Shown in pieces: positions 9,928 to 18,900 of a stretch of DNA of 64,000 nt; position 1 is the stretch's first letter; every line of letters starts with the position of its first letter. The position numbers and the translations under genes were made by a program. This stretch comes from Gammaproteobacteria bacterium (GTDB lineage: Bacteria > Pseudomonadota > Gammaproteobacteria > UBA6186 > Azoamicaceae), in the NCBI GenBank assembly GCA_030431675.1, contig JAUIIV010000002.1, positions 1 through 64,000 of the forward strand. Direction: 5' to 3'. A model generated the notes under the pieces. That model was not told where the DNA came from, made no database searches, and was given only the letters and a program-made list of their open reading frames with translations.

Positions 9928-10854
9928 TCAGAAACCTATAAATTTTACTTCTGGTTGTAATGCAACACCATGATCATCCATAACCCTTCGCTGTATTGCA
10001 TCTATCAATTCTTTAACCTCTACCGCTTTCGCATCACCAACGTTTATTATAAAGTTCGCGTGCTTACTAGAAACCTCTGCATCACCAACTCGCATACCTT
10101 TTAGTTTAGAAGCTTCAATCAATTCTGCAGCATATTTGCCAGGCGGATTACGAAATACTGAGCCACAACTAGGCAAACCAATCGGTTGCGTAGTATTTCT
10201 TCTATTAAGTAGTTGCTTAACTGTTTTAGTGTATTGGGGGTCAGCATCTCGCACCGGGGTAAAGCGCAAATGCGCATACAAAAACCATTCATCTAGACTG
10301 GGACCCACAGTACTGCGATAAGATATAGTATACTCATCAGGAGAACGCTCGGTTACTTTGCCATAGCGGTCTACCACACCTACAACCTCTACATGTTGCC
10401 AAGTCTCACCACCAAAGGCCCCTGCATTCATTGCTAATGCTCCACCCATAGTACCTGGGATACCAGCAAACCACTCAGCACCTACCAAATAATTTTTACC
10501 AGCAAATTTTGCAACCTTGGCGCACGGTACACCCGCATCAACATACACAGTAACCTGATCAAGTAATTTAACCTCTGCAGCCATTTTTTGAGTATGGATA
10601 ACAGTACCATTAAAACCGCTATCATTAATCAACAAATTACTACCAAGACCTAACCATAATAATGGCTCATCAGCTGGTAAACCACGTAAAAAGCTAACCA
10701 AGTCTTGATTATCAATTGGGCGATAGTAACTTTTAGCAGGACCACCAATACGCCAAGATGTATATTTAGCAAGTGGTTCTTGATGTAGCAATGTACCGCG
10801 ATATTCTGCCATTTTATAATTCGTTAACCAGGAAGTAGCACAATTCATTTTCAA
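9928..10854 (-). CDS. murB: UDP-N-acetylenolpyruvoylglucosamine reductase
   Basis: Up to 308 residues. The ATG at 10812 (MAEYRGTLL), one base after the dacB stop, fits family length better (294 residues), so the first 14 residues are doubtful. MurB is the FAD/NADPH enzyme that makes UDP-MurNAc. FAD-binding TSWRIGGPAKSYYRP, GAEWFAGIPGTMGGALAMNA and catalytic-Ser region GLPSCGSVFRNP are present, as is SSKHANFIINVG. It is a type I-like short MurB. The Legionella/Coxiella-type order murC..murB-ddl is kept except that dacB sits between. Confidence 0.95.
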   Translation of the reverse strand: MKMNCATSWLTNYKMAEYRGTLLHQEPLAKYTSWRIGGPAKSYYRPIDNQDLVSFLRGLPADEPLLWLGLGSNLLINDSGFNGTVIHTQKMAAEVKLLDQVTVYVDAGVPCAKVAKFAGKNYLVGAEWFAGIPGTMGGALAMNAGAFGGETWQHVEVVGVVDRYGKVTERSPDEYTISYRSTVGPSLDEWFLYAHLRFTPVRDADPQYTKTVKQLLNRRNTTQPIGLPSCGSVFRNPPGKYAAELIEASKLKGMRVGDAEVSSKHANFIINVGDAKAVEVKELIDAIQRRVMDDHGVALQPEVKFIGF

Positions 10855-12247
10855 ACTGTTTTAAGATACTACCTTTATCCAATGCATGATTAATCATAAT
10901 AGTAACAATCAATTCACGTCCACTACGGGTAGTCAAATAGCCTGACAAAGCAGAAACGCCATTCAAAGAACCTGTCTTTGCCTTAATACTTGCCTTAGTA
11001 TCAAAAGAAGCAAAACGTGTCTTTAAGGTACCATTAACCCCAGATATAGATAGTGCTTCCCGAAAATGTGTACCTAAGCTTGGCTCATGATGCATAGTAT
11101 ATAAAAGACGAGACAAGTGCTGCGGAGTTAACAAATTGTAACGAGAAGCCCCTGACCCATCTAATAATCTTGTTTGACTAAAATCAATCCCAGTAATAGA
11201 AGACAGGATTTGTCGCACCGCTAATGAACCAGTCTTAAACGATCCGATACCATATAATTCAGCGCCCAGGGTTTTAGTTAAACTTTCCGCATAGAGATTA
11301 TTAGAGTCCCCTAAAATTGCATTCAGCAAAACTGATAAAGATTCGGATTTATGATGTGCAAGCTTATGCAAGTTGTTTGGTACCTTAGAATATTTAAAAT
11401 TACCACTAAACTCTATACCAAGCTTATCAAAAGTCTCACGAATTAAACCCTCTGCCTGTAAGGCTGGATCTTTTACTGCCAGACGTAAATGTACTGGCTC
11501 AGTCCCTACCGGCCAGCAACCTGCAAGCTCAACATTATTATCATCATCTATATCAACCTCTAGCTGACAAAATGCTTCGCTTTCTTCATATGTTACACCA
11601 CGTATATTAGTAGTAAGGGTACGATTTTTTGATCCAGGATAAATATTATCTATCTTAGCATGCACTTCAGCACCAATTTCTGGTACAGGATATAATGTAA
11701 TCCCAAACTGATTGCGATCTATAATGATCGCCGATACTGGCGCGGAGTAATACCAAGCTGTAGAGTCTAATGTCCAACCAAAGCCCAACAAGGGTCCATC
11801 AAACAAACTATCATCGAGAATAATGTCGCCAGTGATTTTTTTAATCTTTAACTCTGAAAGTTTACCAAGTAAGCTATAGAGGTTTACAATTTTAAAACTA
11901 GGATCACCAGTAAATTTAAGCGCTAAATCCCTACCATAGACACCATCACTAACTAGATAATCATGGTCATAATATAAAGCAGTCTCAAAACAATAGTCAG
12001 GACCAAGCTGCTTGAGAGCAGCAGCTGCCGTAAACAACTTAGCAGTACTGGCTGGCAAAAAAAGCTTAGTACCTTGATAATCATAAACAATCTTACCGGT
12101 AACAACATCTTGCACTGTAACACCTACAGTTGCATCAGGTAATTCGGTGTTAATCATATTAGTGATAGTTCCGTTGATATCATCAGCAGCAAATGCATAA
12201 CCAATAGTCAAACAGCAAATAATTATACAACGAATTAAGGGCATCAT
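10814..12247 (-). CDS. dacB: D-alanyl-D-alanine carboxypeptidase/endopeptidase, PBP4 (class C, S13)
   Basis: 477 residues with a Sec signal peptide ending near residue 20 (GYAFA-AD). The three penicillin-binding motifs are SxxK (S67TAK70 in LPASTAKLFTAAA), SxN (DSNNLYAES, ~309) and KTG (IKAKTGSLNGVSALSGYL, ~420). The insert between the first two motifs is the large S13 insert. The enzyme trims or cleaves peptidoglycan cross-links in the periplasm. Its start overlaps the murC stop (ATGA-type overlap) and its end abuts murB, so it belongs to the mur operon here. That position is uncommon; dacB is normally a stand-alone gene. Confidence 0.93.
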   Translation of the reverse strand: MMPLIRCIIICCLTIGYAFAADDINGTITNMINTELPDATVGVTVQDVVTGKIVYDYQGTKLFLPASTAKLFTAAAALKQLGPDYCFETALYYDHDYLVSDGVYGRDLALKFTGDPSFKIVNLYSLLGKLSELKIKKITGDIILDDSLFDGPLLGFGWTLDSTAWYYSAPVSAIIIDRNQFGITLYPVPEIGAEVHAKIDNIYPGSKNRTLTTNIRGVTYEESEAFCQLEVDIDDDNNVELAGCWPVGTEPVHLRLAVKDPALQAEGLIRETFDKLGIEFSGNFKYSKVPNNLHKLAHHKSESLSVLLNAILGDSNNLYAESLTKTLGAELYGIGSFKTGSLAVRQILSSITGIDFSQTRLLDGSGASRYNLLTPQHLSRLLYTMHHEPSLGTHFREALSISGVNGTLKTRFASFDTKASIKAKTGSLNGVSALSGYLTTRSGRELIVTIMINHALDKGSILKQFENELCYFLVNEL

Positions 12248-13671
12248 GCTTCAACCTCAACTAACCCTCTAGCAATCTCACGGGCTATTTTGCCAATGGT
12301 ACCTGCACCTTGAGTGATAATTATATCTTGATCTTTAATTACACCTTGTAAGGTTGTAAATAAATCTTCAGCTTCAGGTACAAAGATGGGATCTAATTTT
12401 CCACGACCACGAATAGTCCCACACAACGTTCTACTATCAGCACCAGGAATAACTTTCTCACCGGCAGCATATACATCTAACATAAGTAAGACATCAACTG
12501 CAGACAAGGTAACCGCAAAGTCTTCAAACAAAGCTTTGGTACGGCTATAACGATGCGGTTGATAAATCATAACGATGCGCTTACCTGGCCAACTGCCACG
12601 TAAGGCGCTTATAACTGCTTGCACTTCACGCGGATGGTGTCCATAGTCGTCAACTAAAGTAACTTGTTTACCATTAATTTTATACTCTCCCAGTACCTGA
12701 AGACGTCTGCCAACACCCTTAAAATTACGCAGTGCGTCTTGAATAATTGGTAGTTTAATCCCCGCGTCCAAGCCAACAGCTATTGCAGCTAGTGAATTAA
12801 GTACGTTATGTCGACCCGCAAGGTTAACTTGCATTTCTGTAGGCTCTGTCATCCCAGGAGTTTGCAAAGTAAAAGTTGTTTGTCGCCCCTTAACTTGCCA
12901 GTCCAAAGCACGTACATCTGCATCTGCAGCAAAACCATAGGTAATATATGGACGAGTTATGTTCGGCAATAAGTTACGTAATGCTGGATCATCTAGACAA
13001 AAAACTCCCAAACCATAAAATGGCAAGCGCTCGATAAATTGCATAAAAGTGCCGCATAGCTTATCAAAATCATCATCATAAGTTTCCATATGATCACGAT
13101 CAATATTTGTTACCACGCTAATAGTCGGATTAAGGTGTAATAATGAGGCATCACTTTCATCTGCTTCGGCAATAAAATATTCACCTTGCCCAAGCTTCGC
13201 GTTATAGCCAAAACTATTAATCTGCCCTCCAACCACAAAAGTTGGGTCCAACCCAGCTGTCGCAAAAATAGTTGCTAATAAGCTAGTAGTTGTAGTCTTA
13301 CCATGAGTCCCAGCAACGGCGATACCCTGTTTAAAACGCATCAATTCTGCCAGCATGACAGCTCTAGGCACTATAGGTATACGACGCTTACGAGCAGTCT
13401 GCACTTCTACATTATCAGATGATACAGCACTAGAGACCACTAGCGCATCGCATTCAGCAACATTTGGTGCAATGTGTGAATAACAAAGTGTAACGCCTAA
13501 TTTGCTAAGGCGCTCGGTTGCAGCGTTCTTATGTAAATCAGAGCCACTTACCTGATACCCCAAGTTATGCATAACTTCAGCGATGCCACTCATACCGACA
13601 CCACCTATACCTACAAAGTGAATTCTACGAACACGACGCATACCCGTAGTCAACTTACTAACAACATCCAC
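12244..13671 (-). CDS. murC: UDP-N-acetylmuramate--L-alanine ligase
   Basis: 475 residues. Cytoplasmic ATP-dependent ligase that adds L-Ala to UDP-MurNAc. FVGIGGVGMSGIAEVM (~19-34) is the UDP-binding loop, AVAGTHGKTTTTSLLATIF the P-loop, VTNIDRDHMETYDDD and LVDDYGHHPREVQAVI the Mur ligase metal/substrate motifs. It is the first visible gene of the cluster. About 100 bp separate it from the divergent zeta-like gene, so a promoter for the whole mur-fts run probably lies in 13672-13771, though I do not see a clear consensus. murG and ftsW, often upstream, are not in this window. Confidence 0.97.
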   Translation of the reverse strand: MDVVSKLTTGMRRVRRIHFVGIGGVGMSGIAEVMHNLGYQVSGSDLHKNAATERLSKLGVTLCYSHIAPNVAECDALVVSSAVSSDNVEVQTARKRRIPIVPRAVMLAELMRFKQGIAVAGTHGKTTTTSLLATIFATAGLDPTFVVGGQINSFGYNAKLGQGEYFIAEADESDASLLHLNPTISVVTNIDRDHMETYDDDFDKLCGTFMQFIERLPFYGLGVFCLDDPALRNLLPNITRPYITYGFAADADVRALDWQVKGRQTTFTLQTPGMTEPTEMQVNLAGRHNVLNSLAAIAVGLDAGIKLPIIQDALRNFKGVGRRLQVLGEYKINGKQVTLVDDYGHHPREVQAVISALRGSWPGKRIVMIYQPHRYSRTKALFEDFAVTLSAVDVLLMLDVYAAGEKVIPGADSRTLCGTIRGRGKLDPIFVPEAEDLFTTLQGVIKDQDIIITQGAGTIGKIAREIARGLVEVEA

Positions 13672-13771
13672 AGCAACTCCTTAATATATGCTGGTAGATT
13701 GTATAATGATCTAGAAAGATGTGCTAGTGGTGTGTATAGTTAGTCTATGAAAACTTAAAAGATATTTCAGC

Positions 13772-14374
13772 ATGTCAAATGACAAACAAAAAAAAATCTA
13801 TGTACTCGGCGGGCCAAATGGCGCCGGCAAAACAACAGCAACAAAAGCGTTACTTCCGAACCTGCTTGAGTGTAGAGAATATGTAAATGCCGATTCTGTA
13901 GCAGCTGCCCTCTCCCCATTCGATCCAGATCAAGTTGCCATATCAGCAGGAAGAATTTTATTACAAAGAATAAAAAAATTATCTAGTATAGGTAAAGATT
14001 TTGCTTTTGAATCCACTCTAGCATCAAGAATATTTATTAAGTTTTTGAACGATACTAAAATAATAGGATACGAAATAAATATAATTTATTTTTGGTTACG
14101 TAATGTTGACATAGCATATAAAAGAGTCGATGATCGTGTTTTACAAGGTGGTCATAACGTACCTCGAGAAACTATTCTACGCAGGTATCACAGAAGCTTG
14201 TATAATTTTATGACTTACTACTCAAAAATTTGTCATAACTGGTTTATATATGATAATTCCACTGACTTTCCAAGTTTAGTTGCACGTCAATATACAGCAC
14301 AAAATACAGAAATCTGCGATAATTGCGTATGGAATGAAATAAAAAATACGGTGAAATTGTATGACCCTAAATAA
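13772..14374 (+). CDS. Zeta-toxin-like P-loop kinase
   Basis: 200 residues. Walker A is GGPNGAGKTTATKAL (~13-27), followed by YVNADSVAAALSPFDPD and FAFESTLASRIF, the zeta/AAA_33 arrangement in which the Asp after the first motif and the FEST segment line the substrate site. Zeta toxins phosphorylate UDP-GlcNAc and poison MurA, stopping wall synthesis (family knowledge). The predicted RxxxR-type lid (YKRVDDRVLQGGHNVPRETILRR) is present. It is divergent from murC, so a wall-targeting kinase sits directly beside the wall-precursor operon; this may be chance. Similar small kinases without toxicity exist, so toxin activity is inferred. Confidence 0.72.
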   Translation: MSNDKQKKIYVLGGPNGAGKTTATKALLPNLLECREYVNADSVAAALSPFDPDQVAISAGRILLQRIKKLSSIGKDFAFESTLASRIFIKFLNDTKIIGYEINIIYFWLRNVDIAYKRVDDRVLQGGHNVPRETILRRYHRSLYNFMTYYSKICHNWFIYDNSTDFPSLVARQYTAQNTEICDNCVWNEIKNTVKLYDPK

Positions 14375-14552
14375 ACAACTAGACCTAGCTGCAAGGATAG
14401 ACTACGGAATAAAAAAAGGTATTGTAGAAGCTTTACAAGAACATTATGCAGCTGGTCTGCCAATATATGTTTTAAGAGATGGCACAGTGGCAAAGGTACC
14501 AGCGAGTGATATCAGAATAAAAAACATTCCGGAACCTTTACAAAAAAATTAA
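14361..14552 (+). CDS. Small partner protein of the zeta-like kinase, putative antitoxin
   Basis: 63 residues, overlapping the kinase gene by 14 bases and the rlmD start by one base (TAATG). It is mostly helical at the N-terminus (LDLAARIDYGIKKGIVEAL) with a short C-terminal part (GLPIYVLRDGTVAKVPASDI). It does not look like the classical epsilon antitoxin. The paired arrangement, toxin first and small gene second, resembles the usual layout of chromosomal zeta-like kinases with a short downstream gene. An antitoxin role is inference from position only. Confidence 0.5.
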   Translation: MTLNKQLDLAARIDYGIKKGIVEALQEHYAAGLPIYVLRDGTVAKVPASDIRIKNIPEPLQKN

Positions 14553-15877
14553 TGGTATATATGAAAGAAGCAGAACTACTAAAAACAGAAATCACCGCGC
14601 TCAGCCATGATGGTCGTGGCATTGGTCGCGATTTGCAAGGTAAAACGGTTTTTATTGATGGCGCACTCCCAGGAGAACACGTAACTTGTGAAATCACCCA
14701 CAAGAAACGCCGCTTCAATGTTGCACGTGCAGTCTCTATAGACAGCCCAGCAGAGGACAGAGTTATACCTCAATGCGAACATTTTTTAATGTGCGGCGGT
14801 TGCTCTAATCAACACTTATCAGAGCAAGCACAAATTAGCGCTAAGCAAAATACTTTATTAGAGCAGTTAGAGCACTTTGGACAAACTAAGCCGCAAAATA
14901 TACTATCACCGATTACCGGTCCGCAATGGGGTTATCGCACCAAAGCAAGATTAGGTGTACGCTATGTGCACAAAAAAGACAAAGTATTAGTAGGATTTAG
15001 AGAGAAGCATAGTAATTTTATTGCCGAGCTACAAAGTTGTACTATTTTGCACCCACTAGTAGCAAATTTAATTACTCCATTACAAAACTTTATCCGCGAA
15101 CTAGATGCATATAGGGATATCCCACAATTAGAAGTGGCAGTAGGCGAGCAAGAGTTAGCAATTATTGTAAGACATCTACAACCCTTATCAGCAAGTGATC
15201 GCCAAGCGTGGTTAGATTTTGCAGTACAGCATAGATTTGCGTGTTACCTACAACCAGCTGGACCTGATAGCATCACAAAAATATGGCCAGCAGACAATAA
15301 CGAGCGACTGTACTACCAATTACCAGATCATAATTTAAAATTTGCTTTTCATCCCACAGACTTCACGCAAGTAAATACAACCATTAATCGAAAGATGATC
15401 GCGCAAGCATTGGATTTATTAGATCTACAAAAGACTGATAAAGTACTAGACTTATTTTGTGGTTTAGGAAACTTTAGTTTGCCAATGGCACAACGAACAT
15501 CAAAAGTCACTGGTATTGAAGGTGCACAAAGCATGGTAAAGCGTGCTTACGAAAATGCTAGTGCTAATGGAATTAATAATGTAGATTTTTATCCAGCAGA
15601 CTTGACGAAAGATCAAAGCAACATCCCGTGGGCAAAAGTTAAGTATAATAAAGTACTATTAGATCCACCACGCTCCGGAGCACTTGCTGTATTACCTTGG
15701 TTAGCACAAATAGCCCCAAGCAGAATAGTCTATGTATCTTGCAATCCGGCAACCTTAGCGCGCGATTGCGGAGAACTCGTTAATAACTATGGCTATAAAC
15801 TAGTAAATGTTGGGGTTATGGATATGTTTCCTCACACGCAACACGTAGAAGCAATGGCACTACTCCAACGCGATTGA
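14552..15877 (+). CDS. rlmD: 23S rRNA (uracil-1939-C5) methyltransferase RlmD
   Basis: 441 residues. N-terminal TRAM domain (~8-65; ITALSHDGRGIGRDLQGKTV). Iron-sulphur cysteines are in CEHFLMCGGCSNQHL, with the fourth Cys later in LQSCTILHP. The SAM motif is DKVLDLFCGLGNFSLPMA, then LLDPPRSGA and the catalytic nucleophile in YVSCNPATLARD. It methylates U1939 of 23S rRNA. The start codon overlaps the stop of the small putative antitoxin (TAATG), so it is probably co-transcribed with the zeta-like pair. An alternative ATG lies three codons in. Confidence 0.94.
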   Translation: MVYMKEAELLKTEITALSHDGRGIGRDLQGKTVFIDGALPGEHVTCEITHKKRRFNVARAVSIDSPAEDRVIPQCEHFLMCGGCSNQHLSEQAQISAKQNTLLEQLEHFGQTKPQNILSPITGPQWGYRTKARLGVRYVHKKDKVLVGFREKHSNFIAELQSCTILHPLVANLITPLQNFIRELDAYRDIPQLEVAVGEQELAIIVRHLQPLSASDRQAWLDFAVQHRFACYLQPAGPDSITKIWPADNNERLYYQLPDHNLKFAFHPTDFTQVNTTINRKMIAQALDLLDLQKTDKVLDLFCGLGNFSLPMAQRTSKVTGIEGAQSMVKRAYENASANGINNVDFYPADLTKDQSNIPWAKVKYNKVLLDPPRSGALAVLPWLAQIAPSRIVYVSCNPATLARDCGELVNNYGYKLVNVGVMDMFPHTQHVEAMALLQRD

Positions 15878-15901
15878 GTAAAGCTAAGCTAATGCTACTT
15901 A

Positions 15902-18900
15902 TTAATGTTGCCCTAATTTCGGAGTACCAGGCGTAGGCGGTGAAGGCTTACTATCATCTGCAGGCTTAGGAGTACTTGGTTGTGCTGGCGGTACAAAAGT
16001 AGATTTTGCAACAGCTGCCTGCTGAGCTTGTTGATTAGGCACAAATGTCGCATGGCCTGGCTGTACAGGTGATTGTATATTACGTGCCCTCAATCCACTA
16101 TTAAAATCTTCGCACCTATCCATGAAGTCTTTTAGCCCTGCTGGATCATTCGCAAAATGTCCCTCAATTAAAGCTCTTGAACTCTGATCAAATGCAACTC
16201 GAATAAATTTATTATCATTTGGTACGGGAGCAGAAAATATTTCATTGAAAGCATTAACGAAAGCCGCTACATTACCTTTTTTGAGATTTTGTACTGTATA
16301 TGTCCCACCACCAGGAGTAGTTTGCATATGGATATTAGCTTTCTCCAAACCTACCTCAAATGATTTCTGGGTCCCCTTAAACACATCCTTACATACAGCA
16401 CCATTGGCTTTTTTACATGTTACCAATCTGTCGCCACTAGCTTTATCGCGCAAAATGAGCGGCGCGGTATAAAGTTTTGTATCCCATCGTGGCATATACC
16501 TTGTTGAAGCGTACCATCCCATATCATTTGCAACTTCACTGCCTTTAGGTGCACGCCCCATAACAGTATTTACATGGCCACCATATGAAGTATCAGTTTT
16601 AATAACCCCTCTGGGAATACGCACAATACCCTTAGCTCTACCTTTATCTAATTGATCTTCATATTGCTGCATTTGTTTAGCACTACATGCACCAAATCTT
16701 TGCGCCTGTTCCATAGTAGCGCCTATCAAATTCGTCACAAGATCTCTTGTCGCTTCATCATATTTCTCAGCTCTGTCTGCACGCACTGATTTTGAATCTG
16801 GCATAAAAATTTCTTCATTTAGCCAAGCACGTGCAATACATAGTTGTTCCATAGCCTTTCTAGGCTCCACATCTAAAGGAACATATGCTCCTCTTTTGTC
16901 AATTACAAAGATTCTTGCTGTTTGACCATTATTTTCTAATTCAACTCTAATGCCTGGAGAATTAGAGTCTAATTTTACACCTTGTGCTTCCGCATGATGC
17001 ACTAAAGCAAGTGCTACAATATTGGTAGCCTGAAAACCTATTACTAAGGGACGCATGTGCTCTGGTTTTCTTTTTGGTGGATGACTTTGGTCTCGTGCAT
17101 ATATTTTTAAACTTTGTCGAGGATTATGAGCTTCACTTAATAGACTTTTTAATGCAGCCATATCTTGTCTTACTTTAGGATCAATTTTTGAAGTCATTCT
17201 TTGGCTATCTTTATTCAGAGCCATCTCTATTTCTGCATGTAGCCTATAAAGCTCCAGTCTAATATCATCCATATCTGCAATCTGCTTACCAAACTGTTTA
17301 CCACGAATCACAATACCTACACAATTATTACCATCCATTTCTACTTCTAATAAACCTGCATACCCTTTTCTAACTATATTCGCAGCTTGTTGCGTGGTTG
17401 GAGGTAAAACTGGCAATTGAGATATCATCGTTGAAGCAGGAGTTCCACTGCCAGATACTATTGCTGAAAAAGCAGTTAATACCGTTTGCTGCTCAGTAGT
17501 GAAAGGTGTTGATGTAGCAGGCAAAGCAGAGGGACTTGGTGCTGGAGGTGATGAAGGAGGAGGAGTGCTTGAGGGCATCTTTGGCTGCGTTAGAGGAGTG
17601 CCATCCGCCGCCTCTTTTGCGTCAATTCTAACCTGTAATTCTGCAAAGATTTGATCAGCAGGTTTTCTTCCTGTAGATTGAGCTTGTCTAGCCTTAGCTA
17701 TCATTGCAGCAACACGTGATCCAGATGGGGGGCGAGTACTAAGTCTTCGTGGTGGTGCGACTGACGTATTTGTAGATGAAGGTGGTGTTGGTGCTTTAGG
17801 TGGAGAAGCTAATGATGGAGGTGCATCCGACAACTCCCACTTATTAGTCGCCCCTGGAACGTAATTCATATGTATACTTTTTTTACCGAGCCTTGCTGCC
17901 TCAAGTAATTGCGATGCATCAGGCTGAGGACGCTGTGTAAATCCCAATCCCGATTGCGTGTATACGTCTGATACATCACATATATCGTCTGTAAACTTTT
18001 TCCTTACAATTCCATCTACGGTATTATTCTCACGTAACTCTACTTTTTTATCACCATCGACAAAGATAAAATATCCCCCCTCACTGATACGCTTACGTTC
18101 AGAAGAATGCTTACCCTCATCTTGTAAAAACCTCTGCGCATCCTCACGTCGAACGTTTTGTTTAACCTCAAGTGCCATCAAGTTGGTGAATAAATTCGCA
18201 GCATCATGCCCTGCAAACTCAATTAACATGTCCTGCAAATATTTTTTTTCTTCAGGACTTAAATTATTATATTTATCCTGTAAATTATAAAGACTAGGAA
18301 CTCCTTTTTTTTCATGCAACTCTACCACTTGCAAAAATTCCGAGAATACTTGATTTATTTGCATTATATTTAAGCTTTTTCCCGGAACTATAGCTTTATC
18401 CATATATACAATTGCTTCACGATAATTTTTAAGTGTCCAGCCTGTTAAACGTTTAGGGAGTTTAGTTATTTTCTCAGGATCTTTATCATCCATGTCTGAA
18501 TAATCATATAGCTTGTTCAGTAATACGCCAAATTTTGCTAACCTAACATCTACTGTATTTTCAGGTACTAAACCAGGCTCCTGTGCTGCAGACTTACTTT
18601 TCTTGTCTTCTACATAATTTCGAAATTTAGGCTTTAGTCCTTCTGGAATTTTTTTTTCTGTTATAAACTCTTCTATATCTATACCCTCACCATTTGCTTG
18701 CTGTGCTTGCTTAGCTTCATACGCTTCTATGTATTTTCCAATAAGGTCTGTGCCGGATTGTTGTTGTACAGGTACATCTAGAGGTTTCCTTCTTGCAGTT
18801 TGGGGTGGCAGTGTACTACCTAGCTGTTCGGGTTGAGGAATATCTTCACCTTCTAATGTTTTAGATGAAGCTCTTATTTTGGCTTGGGCTTTTGCTTTAC

